This document shows, piece after piece, positions 1 through 12,900 of a stretch of 64,000 bases of DNA. The position numbers and the translations under genes were made by a program. Position 1 is the stretch's first letter. Every line of letters starts with the position of its first letter. Location: contig JADLSH010000355.1 in assembly GCA_016169945.1 (NCBI GenBank), forward strand, positions 925,501 through 989,500, written 5' to 3'. The notes beneath the pieces are model-generated. The model was not told the DNA's origin and did not search any database. It worked only from the letters and a program-made list of their open reading frames with translations. Origin of the DNA: Trachythela sp. YZ-2020. Lineage: Eukaryota > Cnidaria > Anthozoa > Malacalcyonacea > Clavulariidae.

Positions 1-960
1 AAGGAGGGAAGGAGAAAGAGAGGAAGGAAGGAAGGAAGGAAGGAAGGAAGGAGGGAGGAAGGAAGGAAGGAGGGAGGGAAGGAAGGAAGGAAGGAAGGAA
101 GGAAGGAAGGAAGGAAGGAAGGAAGGAAGGAAGGAAGGAAGGAAGGAAGGAAGGAAGGAAGGAAGGAGGGAAGGAAGGAAGGAAGGAAGGAAGGAAGGAA
201 GGAAGGAAGGAAGGAAGGAAGGAGGGAGGAAGGAAGGAAGGAGAAAGGAAGGAAGGAAGGAGGGAAGGAAGGAATAAGGAGGGAAGGAAGGAAGGAAGGA
301 GAAGAAAGGAAGGAGAAGGAAGGAGAAGGAAGGATGGAAGAAGGAAGGAAGGAAGAAGGAAGGAAGGAAGGAGGAAGGAGGGAAGGAAGGAAGGAAGGAA
401 GGAAGGAAGGAAGGGAGGAAGGAAGGAAGGAAGGAAGGAAGGAAGGAAGGAAGGAAGGAAAGAGGGAGGGGAGGAAGGAAGGAAGGAGGGAGGGAGGGAA
501 GGAAGGAAGGAAGGAAGGAGGGAAGAAGGAAGGAGAAAGGAAGGAAGGAAGGAGAAAGGAAGGAAGGAAGGAGAAAGGAATGAATAAATAAGGAGGGAAG
601 GAAGGAGAAAGGAAGGAAGGGAGGAATGAATAAATAAGGAGGGAAGGAAGGAAGGAAGGAAGGAGGGAGGGAGGAAGGAAGGAGGGAAAGAAGGAATGAA
701 TGAATGAATATGGAGGGAAGGAAGGAAGGAAGGAGGGAAGGAATGAATAAGGAGGGAAGGAAGGACGGAGAAAGGGAAGATGGACGGATGGAAGGAAAGG
801 AAGAATGAAATGTGGAAGTGATGAAAGAACGAAAAGGAAAAGGATTGTAGAAAAGAGGAAGTTAAGGAGTAAGTAAGTAAGAAAGTGGAAGAGTGGATGA
901 AAGTCAGGAATGAATGAAGTAAAAAAAAGGAAGGGAAAAAGAACAAACAAGTAAGGAACG
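1..960. repeat. GGAA tetranucleotide microsatellite
   Basis: Almost pure GGAA repeats from base 1 to about 800, with GGGA, GAGAA and GAATAAAT variants, decaying into purine-rich sequence up to about 960. It lies just 3' of the last visible BK exon on the minus strand, so it is probably intronic and runs off the window. The long reading frame at 334-591 is only the Glu/Gly/Lys/Arg translation of the repeat and not a gene. GGAA is the core of ETS-factor sites, but no function is implied here. Confidence 0.97.
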
Positions 961-999
961 ATAAAAAGTGACATGTTGCAAAAAATAATTTGTGTTTAC

Positions 1000-3900
1000 C
1001 TAACTCGGTAATCATTGGTAAGACAGAACTAATTTCCTCCAGTTTAGAGACAGAAAGAATTCTGTTCGGTTGAGAAACTGTAGTGTTATTTTCATCATCT
1101 GATTTCAAATGTGCAACCATTTCCCTCTGTAACACCGTAGCAACGTCATCGAACGGCATAGCTTTTAAATTTAAACTGGCCATGATTGGCTCCTTATCAG
1201 CCAATGCCTGGTCGTCATTTAAGGCGTCTGCAGCTTGGACTATTGGCGAGAGTACAACGACCATTGCTGCTAAATTGGCGTTTACGGCATTGAGATCCGC
1301 TCGGTTGAATGGTGAACCCTGTGGTGGAAAAAATGCTTTAAACCTCAAAACAGTTCGAAGTTTTGAATGAAGGTCCTTCCTTATGGAAGGCTAGCACTTA
1401 GCACTGGCTACTAAGTATTTTTCAGGTAGTTTAGACACAAACCACGACAGCTTTGGAATGTCTTGAGAACGTTTGAGATATCTTTTTCAGATAGATCAAA
1501 CACAAACCACAACAGCTTATTGTAGAATACTACCTACACTGGACCACCATGTTTGAGATATCTTTTTCAGGTAGTTCGGACACAAGCCACTACTACAGCT
1601 ATTTACATACCGGCATAACGTTGATTTCAGGGAAATTGCAGAGTTGTTCCCATTCTCTTCTCAAATAGTCGCCATCTCCGACAAACACGATTTTCTTGAG
1701 CTCGCCCGGTTGCAGGTTGCTTGCCCGCAGTGGAATGCAGAATGTCCGCAGCCCTATAAGCGGGCCGTCACTGTGAGCAAACACACAAACAACTATATGG
1801 TTGTTGAAAACGATCTGTTCAGCTTTGCTACGATCCTGAAAAATATTTATAAAGATTAAAGTGTCTGTCAAACATTGACCCATTAAGTTGCAATTCCCTC
1901 CAATACGCCCTACTTTGTTTTTTTCGCTCCGTTTAACATCAGATGATTTTACTCGTCAAGGAAGAAGTATTGGTCGTTAAATACATTAGCACAATAAATT
2001 AAATCTTCACTTACCACAGTGGCTGTGTCAAAATCGACCTTCTCACACCAGTAGTACGTTCCTGTTGAATCAAACATGTTAGGCTTGCCACCTGTCCCCA
2101 TCAGGTCCTGAAGTCTACAAGAATTTGAAATTCAAAACTTATTAAAGTAAAACTAACTGTATTTATACTTGTTCCAGTGTTACTACAGGAGGAAACCTAA
2201 ACTAAACTAACTTTATTTATACTGGATAGCTCTATCAGTTCTAAACTGTTCTCCCTAGAGTCCCAGTAAGGATCATCTCGTATTGATCCAGTGTTACTAC
2301 AGGAGGAAACCTAAACTAAACTAACTTTATTTATACTGGATAACTCTATCAGTTCTAAACTGTTATTCCTAGAGGTCCAGTAAGGATCATCTCTTATTGA
2401 TCCAGTGTTACTACAGGAGGAAACCTAAACTAAACTAACTTTATTTATACTGGATAGCTCTCTCAGTTCTAAACTGTTCTTCCTAGAGGTCCAGTAAGAG
2501 TCATCTCCGATTGTCCATTGTTACTACAGGAGGAAACCTAAACTAAACTAACTTTATTTATACTGGATAACTCTATCAGTTCTAAACTGTTCTTCCTAGA
2601 GGTCCAGTAAGGATCATCTCTTATTGATCCAGTGTTACTACAGGAGGAAACCTAAACTAAACCAACTTTATTTATACTGGATAGCTCTATCAGTTCTAAA
2701 CTGTTCTCCCTGGAGGTCCAGTAAGGATCATCTCTTATTGATCCAGTGTAACTGAAGGAAGAAATCAGAGTATCCGGAGAAAATATGAACTTACTTGGTT
2801 GCAGCTGTCATTAAGTTTGGTCTCTTTTTAGTTGGCGTAAATAACTCAATACATGTGTCGTTCTCATCCACTAAAACATAAACAAAATAGTTGAAGGCCT
2901 GAATGATGGTCCATCATTAGGAAGATTAGTAGTGGCTATACTTTTTCAAGTAGTTCAGACACAAACCACAGCAGCATGTAATAGATAATACTTGAAGGTT
3001 TGTAGGATCACACTACATGAAAAATATAACAAGAACTTCGACGTTTCGAGCGAAGGCCCTTCGAAACCTCCCAGATTCCGAAACGTCGAAGTTCTTGTTG
3101 TATTTTTCAGGTAGTTTGATCTTACAAAGCCTCACGTATATCGTTTATCGCTATACCTACACTGGTACCACGCCAGTGGTGTAACTTAAGGCTTGGCCGG
3201 GGCAAGTGAAAATCATTACGGGCAAGTAGAAGTTTCTTCTTGGTTGCCGGATCTGGCAAGTTGCATGCATGCATGCTTTCTGTTTCAGCTTTGCAAGAAC
3301 AAGTTGACATCTCTAAGTTATTATCTCCAAGTACAGTATTAAATGAGTAAAATATAGACCAGTAACGTTAACTATTCATTCTTCTGGATAATTTGAAAAA
3401 TGTCAATATATGAACATGCCTCGACCGACATTTTGTCCGAGCATTGTACGACGAACATTGTGCCTCGACTTAAATTCAACTTCAGTTCTTAACTACTTAA
3501 GGAGAATAAGAGAATGGTAATTGGTGTAGATTGCATGGTATTATATATGATGCAAATTGTAGTTACCATCAACATATCATGCTTACTGCAATCATTTGCT
3601 TCAATTTTGTGATGATGTGAACCAAAGTTTGATCTAATCGCAAGTTAATTTTATTCAGGGTAACCATTTTTCATGTCGTACTTGCCCTGATCGCAAGTGG
3701 TCAAAAAAGTTAAGTTACACCACTGCCACGCATTCAAGATTTTATCAATAGACGATACTCACCGTTCACAATGGTAGGAGGATCTACCGTTTTACACGAA
3801 CCTTTGTCTAAAAACAACAAAAAAATTTACTTGGTGAAGAAATTACTTGATCAAAAACAGCTAAAAACTTGCTGGAAAAAAAATGGGTCAAAGACAAAGG

Positions 3901-6900
3901 GAGAAAAGTCATAAGTATTTCTCACCATCACATTTGCATTGTTCAATTTGTACTGGAGAGTTGATATTCTTATGACATCGATTACAATACAGAAATACTC
4001 TAGACAAGGAATATTTTTGAGAGCGAACTTTTAATCACTGATCAAAATAAGATAAAACAGAGAAATACATAAATATATGAGCATTTACCTCTTCACTTCA
4101 ACGGCTGAGTCAGCTATGAAACAGCCCTTGCTGCCAGGTTCAACTTTGGCATTCCCGTCACACGGATTGAGAACGTAGCTACAAAGAAACATTCAATTGG
4201 CATGAGAATAAAATTACATGTATGTGGTGTATACAAGCTGTATACATGCAGGTATAATGAAGATAAGAAAATCTGTTCATACTCACCGGTAGCGACCATC
4301 TTTGGATCTCAACTGGATCGCTAGTAAGGTCAGACCAAGTTTCTCAAAGCAAAAACTATATAAAATGAAAAGGACGTTTTATGACACATGCAAACTTCAA
4401 CGTTATCGTCGTCGTCGTTGTTGTTGTCATCGTCGTCGTCGTCATTATTGTCGTTGTCGTTGCTGCTGTCGCTGTTGTTGTTGTTTCTCAATTTTCGCTT
4501 CTAATTTCTCTTTAAATACTGGTTTGTTTGACAAGTTATATCATACACTCGAAGTCGTTTATTATAGTGATTTTAAAACATCTCAACGAATCGTCCCTTT
4601 ATGCATGATATATTACTTCTCAAACTCATTAATAATTCATGAGCAAAACACAAAGGAAATCACCACCGTATCGTTGTCTTGATACCACGGTAATAAACAC
4701 CCATAAATTAACTCAACTTCGCGTTGAATTTCTCTTTAAATACTGGTTTGTTTGAGAAGCTATATCATACACTCGAAGTCGTTTATTACAGTGATTTAAA
4801 AACACCTCAAAGTATGTTAAAAAACTCGGCTAGCGCCTTGTTTTTCAACACACTTTTCAGTGTTTCAAATCACTATAATAAACTCCTTCTCGTGTATGAT
4901 ATATTACTTACAGAACAAAGTCATGAAAGTCCATGCCAACAAAGGCGGAGGACAAAGTCTCCGTGTACATTTCCTTGGAGGCTCCGAGGAGATAGTTTGC
5001 TTTCCATGTCGTGACTTGCTCGTCTTCTGAAGGCTAGAAGAAAAAGTTTTAGTGGTTAGTGCATGTGTCTTTCACCTCTGTGACCGGGGTTAATTCCTGC
5101 AATATGCAGTTGTCTGGTTATAATGTCACCTCAGTCGCATGTGAGAAGAGTGCTTCCAGTTTGACTCTACCAAACACCACAGGTTTTCTCTGGTTTCCTC
5201 CTGTAGTAACACTGAAACAATGAGAGATTGCCACACCGAGGACCTCTAGGGAAAACAGTTTAAAACTGATACAGCTATCAAGTATAAGTAAAGTTAGTTT
5301 AGTTTCTTCAATTTACCTCGCTTCTCATTGCAAAGATGTTAGCCAAAAGTGTGGAGAACCCTTGCGATAGACAGCTTTGCGCGATGAATCCAAGTTTGAG
5401 CTAAAAAGAATATGGTTGAAATTTTAATCATAAGGGCATCCCATACAAAAATATTGTGCATGAATTTTGTCATGAAAAACGAAACGACTACTTTTATAGT
5501 ACATTGCGTCTTACCTCACTCACACAGACCATGTCGTCACCATTATCTGCATCCCAGGAGCGAATGTTGAAAAGATGCATCTTAATTAAAACAAACGTTA
5601 AGTTTGAGTGGTAAAACAAAAATCAATATGTTCGTCGTATCACTCGAAATATTTTACTAGAGTTGCCTGCATCCAAATTGTGCAAGATACGTTTCGGTTA
5701 AACTTATACTATAGAATAAAAGGCATTACCTTATTGTGGTACTGTAGAAGTTGAATAACAACTCGTATTTTTGATGAGAAATTCTTGATTGAAATAACCC
5801 TAAGGTACAAACAAATGTTAGACATATACCAAGCTATTTAGACACTAATACATTATGTTCACATGATCTATTAATCGACAGCCTGATTATCGATTAATTG
5901 CCTAATTAGCTGATTGATAAATTTAGTATATATGATTATTTGCCTGACCAATTGATTGGCTTACCTCATGATATTAGCAGCATCTTCGGCATCAGGATTT
6001 GTACAATGACGGTTGGACAAGATTAAGACTGCTGACGCGTCTCTCATCTAGAATAGAAAGCGTAGATCCAGATTATAAATAGATATTCCAACCACGAGGG
6101 CTTAATTATTCCGATATTCCAATTTTTGCCTGGGTAGATTTGCCACTTGGCCGTTGCAGTACTGCTAGTCTGACTGAGTTCTGACTACCTTATATACATA
6201 CGTCCTAATGAATTGATCAGTACCTTGACTCTCGTTAGCTACCCTGTTATAGCAATTACACCTTTGGAATTTGCCAGGCTTTGCAATGTTTTATTCAGTG
6301 TTTCACTTTCAACCTTCCTGATGCCCCAGTAACCTTCGCTCACGGGGTGGCACCCACGCCGCCCAGCACTTTTGCAGACAACCCGTTCGACGATATCATA
6401 TCCATTCTACCATACAATGTGAAGAGCGACTATTCTGTATTATATCTCACCTTAACTCTCTCGCAATCTCCGCCATCCAGTACAGTTCCTTTGAAGTACG
6501 AGACGCTTATGGAGTTACGTTTCAATACAGCTTCTAATTCACTTGAAGGAAATGTTCTGCAAAGAGACGTATCCATTTAACTTCCTGACGAAAGGTCTTC
6601 GCTCAAAACGGTCAGTAGTTCAGACACAAACCATGGCAGCTTATTGTAGAATACTACCTACACTGGACCACCCCGTTTGAGATATCTTTTTCAGGTAGTT
6701 CAGACACAAACCACGGCAGCTTATTGTGGAATACTACTACACTGGACCACCCCGTTTGAGATATCTTTTTCAGGTAGTTCAGACACAAACCACGGCAGCT
6801 TATTGTAGAATACTACCTACACTGGACCACCACGTTTGAGATATCTTTTTCAGGTAGTTCAGACACAAACCACGACAGCTTATTGTAGAATACTACCTAC

Positions 6901-9900
6901 ACTGGACCACCACGTTTGAGATATCTTTTTCAGGTAGTTCAGACACAAACCACGGTAGCTTATTGTAGAATACTACCTACAATGGACCACCACGTTTGAG
7001 ATATCTTTTCAGGTAGTTCAGACACAAACCACGGCAGCTTATTGTAGAATACTACCTACACTGGACCTCCACGTTTGAGATATCTTTTCAGGTAGTTCAG
7101 ACACAAACCACGGTAGCTTATTTGTAGAATACTTCCTACACTGGACCACCACGTTTGAGATATCTTTTTCAGGTAGTTCAGACAGGAACCAGGGCAGCTT
7201 ATTGTAGAATACTACCTACACTGGACCCCACGTTTGAGATATCTTTTCAGGTAGTTCAGACACAAACCACGGTAGCTTATTGTAGAATACTACCTACGCT
7301 GGACCCCACGTTTTAGATATCTTTTTCAGGTAGTTCAGACACAAACCACGAACTCTCTTGCTCTCGTTTGACCGGAGCACGAGAGTTGATAAAACTCTCA
7401 TGCAAAATCTCGCTTGCTTACTCTCATCAACTCTCATCTTCGTTTGAACAGGGTTTTACTCTGATTCCAAAGAAGAATTGTAGTTGCTACTTACGGATAA
7501 AGAAAGACAATGTGTTCATTCACGTCGTCACGATCTGGATGTAAAAACTCCCGTAAAAAGGTTTCGACTGTGTCCTTTGTTATGTGACCACACACAACAA
7601 CATGGCTGAAATACAGAATGAGAAATGTTTTTGTTAAAGATTAAGTAACTAGAATGATTGCTAGAAGTTGAGAGTTCTTTGGGCGGTGAACATCAACTTT
7701 ATCACCTTTAAACATATTCATCCAGCGAACTCTATTTATACTGGATAACTCTATCAGTTCAAAACTGTTTTTCTAGAGGTCCAGAATAAGGGCCATCCAT
7801 ATTGATCCAGCGTTACTACAGGAGGAAACCTAAACTAAACTAACTGTATTTATACTGGATAGCTCTATCAGTTCTAAACTGTTCTCCCTAGAGGTCCAGT
7901 AAGGATCATCTCTTATTGATCCAGTGTTACTACAGGAGGAAACCTAAACTAAACTAACTGTATTTATACTGGATAGCTCTTTCTGTTCTAAACTGTTCTC
8001 CCTAGAGGTTCAGTAAGGGTCATCTCTTATTTATCCAGTGTTACTACAGGAGGAAACCTAAACTAAACTAACTTTATTTATACTGGATAGCTCTATCTCA
8101 TGTTCTAAACTGTTCTTCCTAGAGGTCCAGTAAGAGTCATCCCTTATTGATCCAGTGTTACTACAGGAGGAAACCTGAACTAAACATAACTTTATTGATA
8201 CTGGATAGCTCTATCTGTTCTAAACTGTTATCCCTAGAGGTTCAGTAAGAGCCATCTCCTATTGGAAAACGGAGTACCTGGAGAAAACCTGCAGTGTTTG
8301 GTAAAGTCAAACTGGAAGCATTCTTCTCACATGTGACTGAGGTGAAATTATAATCAGACAACTGCATATTACAGGAATCAAACTTCAGTCATAGAAGCGA
8401 AAGGAACACATGCACTAACCACTAACACTCCAAACTCCTACAACTACCACACAGTGTTGTCAACTTTCATCAACTCTCATGTACTCACTATTAAAACTCA
8501 ATAATATTTCTTTACCTTACACCGTCAGTAGACTTAAAAGAAGTGTTATATTTCGATTGTGAAGCGAGAAAATCACCGATCACCCGGGTGCTGATGTAAA
8601 CATGACAGGCCCGACACAATAAATATGCAGAAGATTTTTTTTTGGCTATATGTATATCAGTATAATATCACCATAAACATGTACTCACTATTAAAACTCA
8701 ATAATATTTCTTTACCTTACACCGTCAGTAGACTTAAAAGAAGTGTTATATTTCGATTGTGAAGCGAGAAATGACCCGATCACCGGAATTGCTGATGTAA
8801 ACATGACCAGGCCGACACAAATAAATATGCAGATAAAGATTTTGCCCAGATATGTATTACAGTAAATATCACCATAACCCACTGTCGACATTGTCACCTA
8901 ACAAACAGAAAACAAAAAAACTACAATAAATTAATCTAATTTAAACTTGCGATGGTTCAGCGTCAACGCGGTGCAAATATAATCAACCCTCTTCTCTCCC
9001 ATTATTTTGGTGTCAGTCTTTCTTGTGTATCGTCTTCATTTTATTCAATCCCTGACATCATTCTCTGTAAGTCCAATCTCTTCCATAATCTTCTTAATTC
9101 CATCACTCCATCTTATCCTTTGTCTTTCTCTGGATCTTCTCTCCCATTATTTAGGCGTCAGTTCTTCTTGTGTATCGTCTTCATGTTATTCAATCTCTTG
9201 CATCATTCTCTGTAAGTCCAATCTCTTCCATAATCTTCTTAATTCCATCACTCCATCTTATCCTTTGTCTTTCTCTGGATCTTCTCTCCCATTATTTAGG
9301 CGTCAGTCTTTCTTTAGTATCGTCTTCATGTCATTCAATCTCTTGCATCATTCTCTGTAAGTCCAATCTCTTCTATAATCTTCTTAATTCCATCTCTCCA
9401 TCTTATCCTTTGTTTTCCTCTAGATCTTTTTTCTCTTACAGATTCCATCGATGCTCTTTTACCTCTATTTCAGTTTACACTTGATATGTTAAACATATGC
9501 TTTAATGAATTACTCCTAAAACAGTATTACACTATACTAGGAGATTTAACTAATTAACATTTATCATACTGTAGTACATATTATACGGTAAAACAAAATT
9601 TACTGCCATATAAAAGTAAATAACCAACTGAAAAAAAGAAGAAAAACAACAACGACAGCAACAATAACAAAATAAAACACAAAACATACGAATTAGTAAG
9701 TTAAACTGAGAGTAACTTGATTGAAGGCATAGCAATTATCCTGAAACTTGGAATACTAGGTTGAGAGGAGGAATTAAATGGGATGTGATTCCATGTGATG
9801 ACTGTTAAAATGAATATTTGTATACATTGGTACAACCATAAACTAGCACTTACCAATAGAAAGTACAAACAGTCAAATGGACTCAAATAATGCCCCTCGT

Positions 9901-12900
9901 ATTCGTGATCTCCAAACGGATCACCTGTATTCTCAAGCTAAATGGAAAAAACACAGAATTATTATACTATTTCTCAAAGGACAGAGCTTATCGTTACACA
10001 GTGACACATTGATAACATTAACTTACAATGTGCACCATGCCTGCTGAAGTTATCCACAAGCCAACAAAATTTCCAATCACAGTCGCCATTTCTATATTTC
10101 CACTAAAATGAAGAAAGGGTAAAGGCATGGAGAAAGATGCGCGTGTTCTACACCATTATATTAATCGCGAAAATTGAGCTCAGAAGAAGAAGATATAGGA
10201 ATTTTATGTACTTACGCGCTGCGTAAAATTCCCAGAACTTGTAAAACTTCTGAAAGCTTCAGCAATTGAAGAGCCCTCAGGAATCTCAAACCTAAATAGT
10301 AAAGAAGACAGAAACATGATTAGAAACGATATATATGTCATATCAAACGATGGACCTCCACGTTTGAGATATCTTTCAGTCCTGGTAGAGTGGTAGTTCA
10401 GACACAAACCACGACAGCTTATTGTGGAACACTACCTACACTGGACCATGCCATGTTTGAGTATTTGAGTATCTTAAATTGAACTTACCCAGCCACGTCT
10501 GTTCAACAACAATTGAAACGAACACTTGAGGCACAGTGAAGAAATCAATAACGGAGGTCAACTCAAACCAAAACAACAGTTTGTCATTTGCTGCCAAAAA
10601 CTATAAGTATAAAAGAAAACTAAACTATACTGTATATATCTTTCACAAGCACCTTCGTGCAGCAGACGAGAAAATAATTGAATCCTTTTCATTATATGTA
10701 GTAGTCATGTAGTTGGTGGCAAATAGATTAAATTGAGAGATGTAGTTTAATTTGCTTGCTCCAAGTGTCAACATTTCCGGAGTTGATCACCATCTGCTGA
10801 AACTTGCCACTGAACTTACCCTGATTATAAAATGAATTATGAAAAATGTATTGAGTGTAATCTCAAATATCCATAGTTTCTGTTGGCCCAGTTTCAAACA
10901 GTGTTCAACTGGACTATAAAACAAAGAAAAAGAATGATTTAAATTAGACTAACTCTATTTATACTGGACAGCTCTACCAGTTCTAAACTGTTCTCTCTAG
11001 AGGTCCAGTAGACTCAGATACACTTGTATAAACGTAAAAACGCACAGGTTGTGACAAACCTGCAGAAGACTTGTACCAACTTGTTATCAGGAGGTGTTAG
11101 CATTGCTTGTTCCCAACTTGTTGACAAGTTGTCAACGGCTTGTTGACAAATGACAACTTGCTACAAAGTTGTTGACTCGACAGACGTGTTACAAGTTGTT
11201 CAAAGAACCTGTTACGTCCAGCATTTCAACAACTTGTTAACAATTTGTGAGTGACAACCTTGCAGCATCTTTTGATAAAATGACAACATTTGCTACAACT
11301 TATTGACAAGCTTTCTACAAGTCTGTTGCGAACACATCTTGTCGACTTAGAAGTGAGATTTTTACGTATGTACGTTGAGGAAAACTGGCGATGTCAAATT
11401 GGAAGTACTCTTCTCACATGCGACCGAGGTGAAATTATAATCAGACAACTGCATATTGCAGGAATTGAACCTTTATCACTCATGCACTAACCGCTGTACC
11501 ACAAAATCCCTGGCAGCCACTTACTATGAAGATTCGACGTAATAAAGAGCAATATATGTCATACTCAATAGAAATGATAAGACCACCTGTAATGCAAAAA
11601 GAAAAAGAATATTAGGGCGTATTCCTATAATATAAGGGTTTATTCCAACCTTAATATAATTTGTCTCTATAACTCCAAAAGAGTCTAAGGTTCTAATCCA
11701 GAAATGTTATTTGTTCATTTCTGAAATTCTTGGGTATTTAACTGTGCGATTTAACTAACCTAAATTATATCTAAACCAGGTTACTTTTCTGAAGTGTAAA
11801 TGCACTCAGCCTATGTTCTGGGCAAACCCGGGTGAGTTTTGGGAGTGTAAATCAGGCTTATGTTAGAAGTGTTTTGTATTTTTCGAAATGTTCCATTGTC
11901 TTTTCATTGATTTGAAAACGGCCAGTGCTCTCCATGACATCTCCGTGACATAGTCACTCGTTGTTGACATATTTTTAGCTTTATTCAAAGGGCCTATTGA
12001 AAATGTTCTTCCATCTTGTTGCTAAGGTAAATGTCTCTCAGAATCCCGAGATCTCACTTTGCAACATCCTAGACAAGGAATTTCCTTGGATGGGGAAATT
12101 GACACAAAAATCTCCACCCCCCCAAAAGTGAGGGGGAGGGGTGCCCCCAAATAAAAATTTAGTCATTAACATAATCACAACCCAGTGACTGGATGGCATG
12201 GAGAACAATAGCATTTTCAAGACAATGTAATTAGGCAATGGAACATTCCGATCATTGGATCGTGACTGGATGGCAAGGTTCGTCACAACGCGCATCGAAT
12301 CACGATTTTACCATATCAACACATATATTGTTTACAAACCCCATAATTAACCTTGGTTACTCATAAATGGCCACAAATAATAAATAAACATATATCTTAG
12401 AGATAAGTTTATTACTATGCCACAAACAGGTACGAAGCGTCATATGACCATGGCAACGTTTGCGACATTATTAAAAATTAATTTATTAGGATCTATTTCG
12501 GTCCGAATAGTTTTAAACATTTGTTGGAAACACTTTAAAACAATGTTTTAATGCAAAATTTGTATATAGTGCCTTCAATTTTAGTATATATTCTTAGTTT
12601 TGATTCTTTTTGCCAGTTCAAGCAGGAATCTTGAGCCAAAATTCTTAAAAAATGCCAATAAATGCTGCAGCCGTAAAATCCAATTAACTACAAGTCTACA
12701 TCATTAGCATTAGCATTTTCCTGCCTATAGTACGAACTATTTTGGCCTAAAACAAGGACTATAACTTGTGCAAAATGTACTATAAGTTGTATTTATTTAA
12801 AAATACAGAACAGAAACCACAGAATAAAGAAAAAACTTAAATTAAAAACGTAAAATATGTTTGACAACAAGTGATTATTTTTGCTAAAAAATCGTTACTT

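Noticed and set aside
334..591. Glu/Gly/Lys/Arg-rich reading frame
   Set aside because: Translation of the GGAA microsatellite.
6281..6580. 99-residue plus-strand frame
   Set aside because: Antisense of BK exon 6451-6556 and its intron.
6600..7352. Regularly spaced direct repeats resembling a CRISPR array
   Set aside because: Units are contiguous with no unique spacers and the genome is eukaryotic; the same holds for the other arrays.
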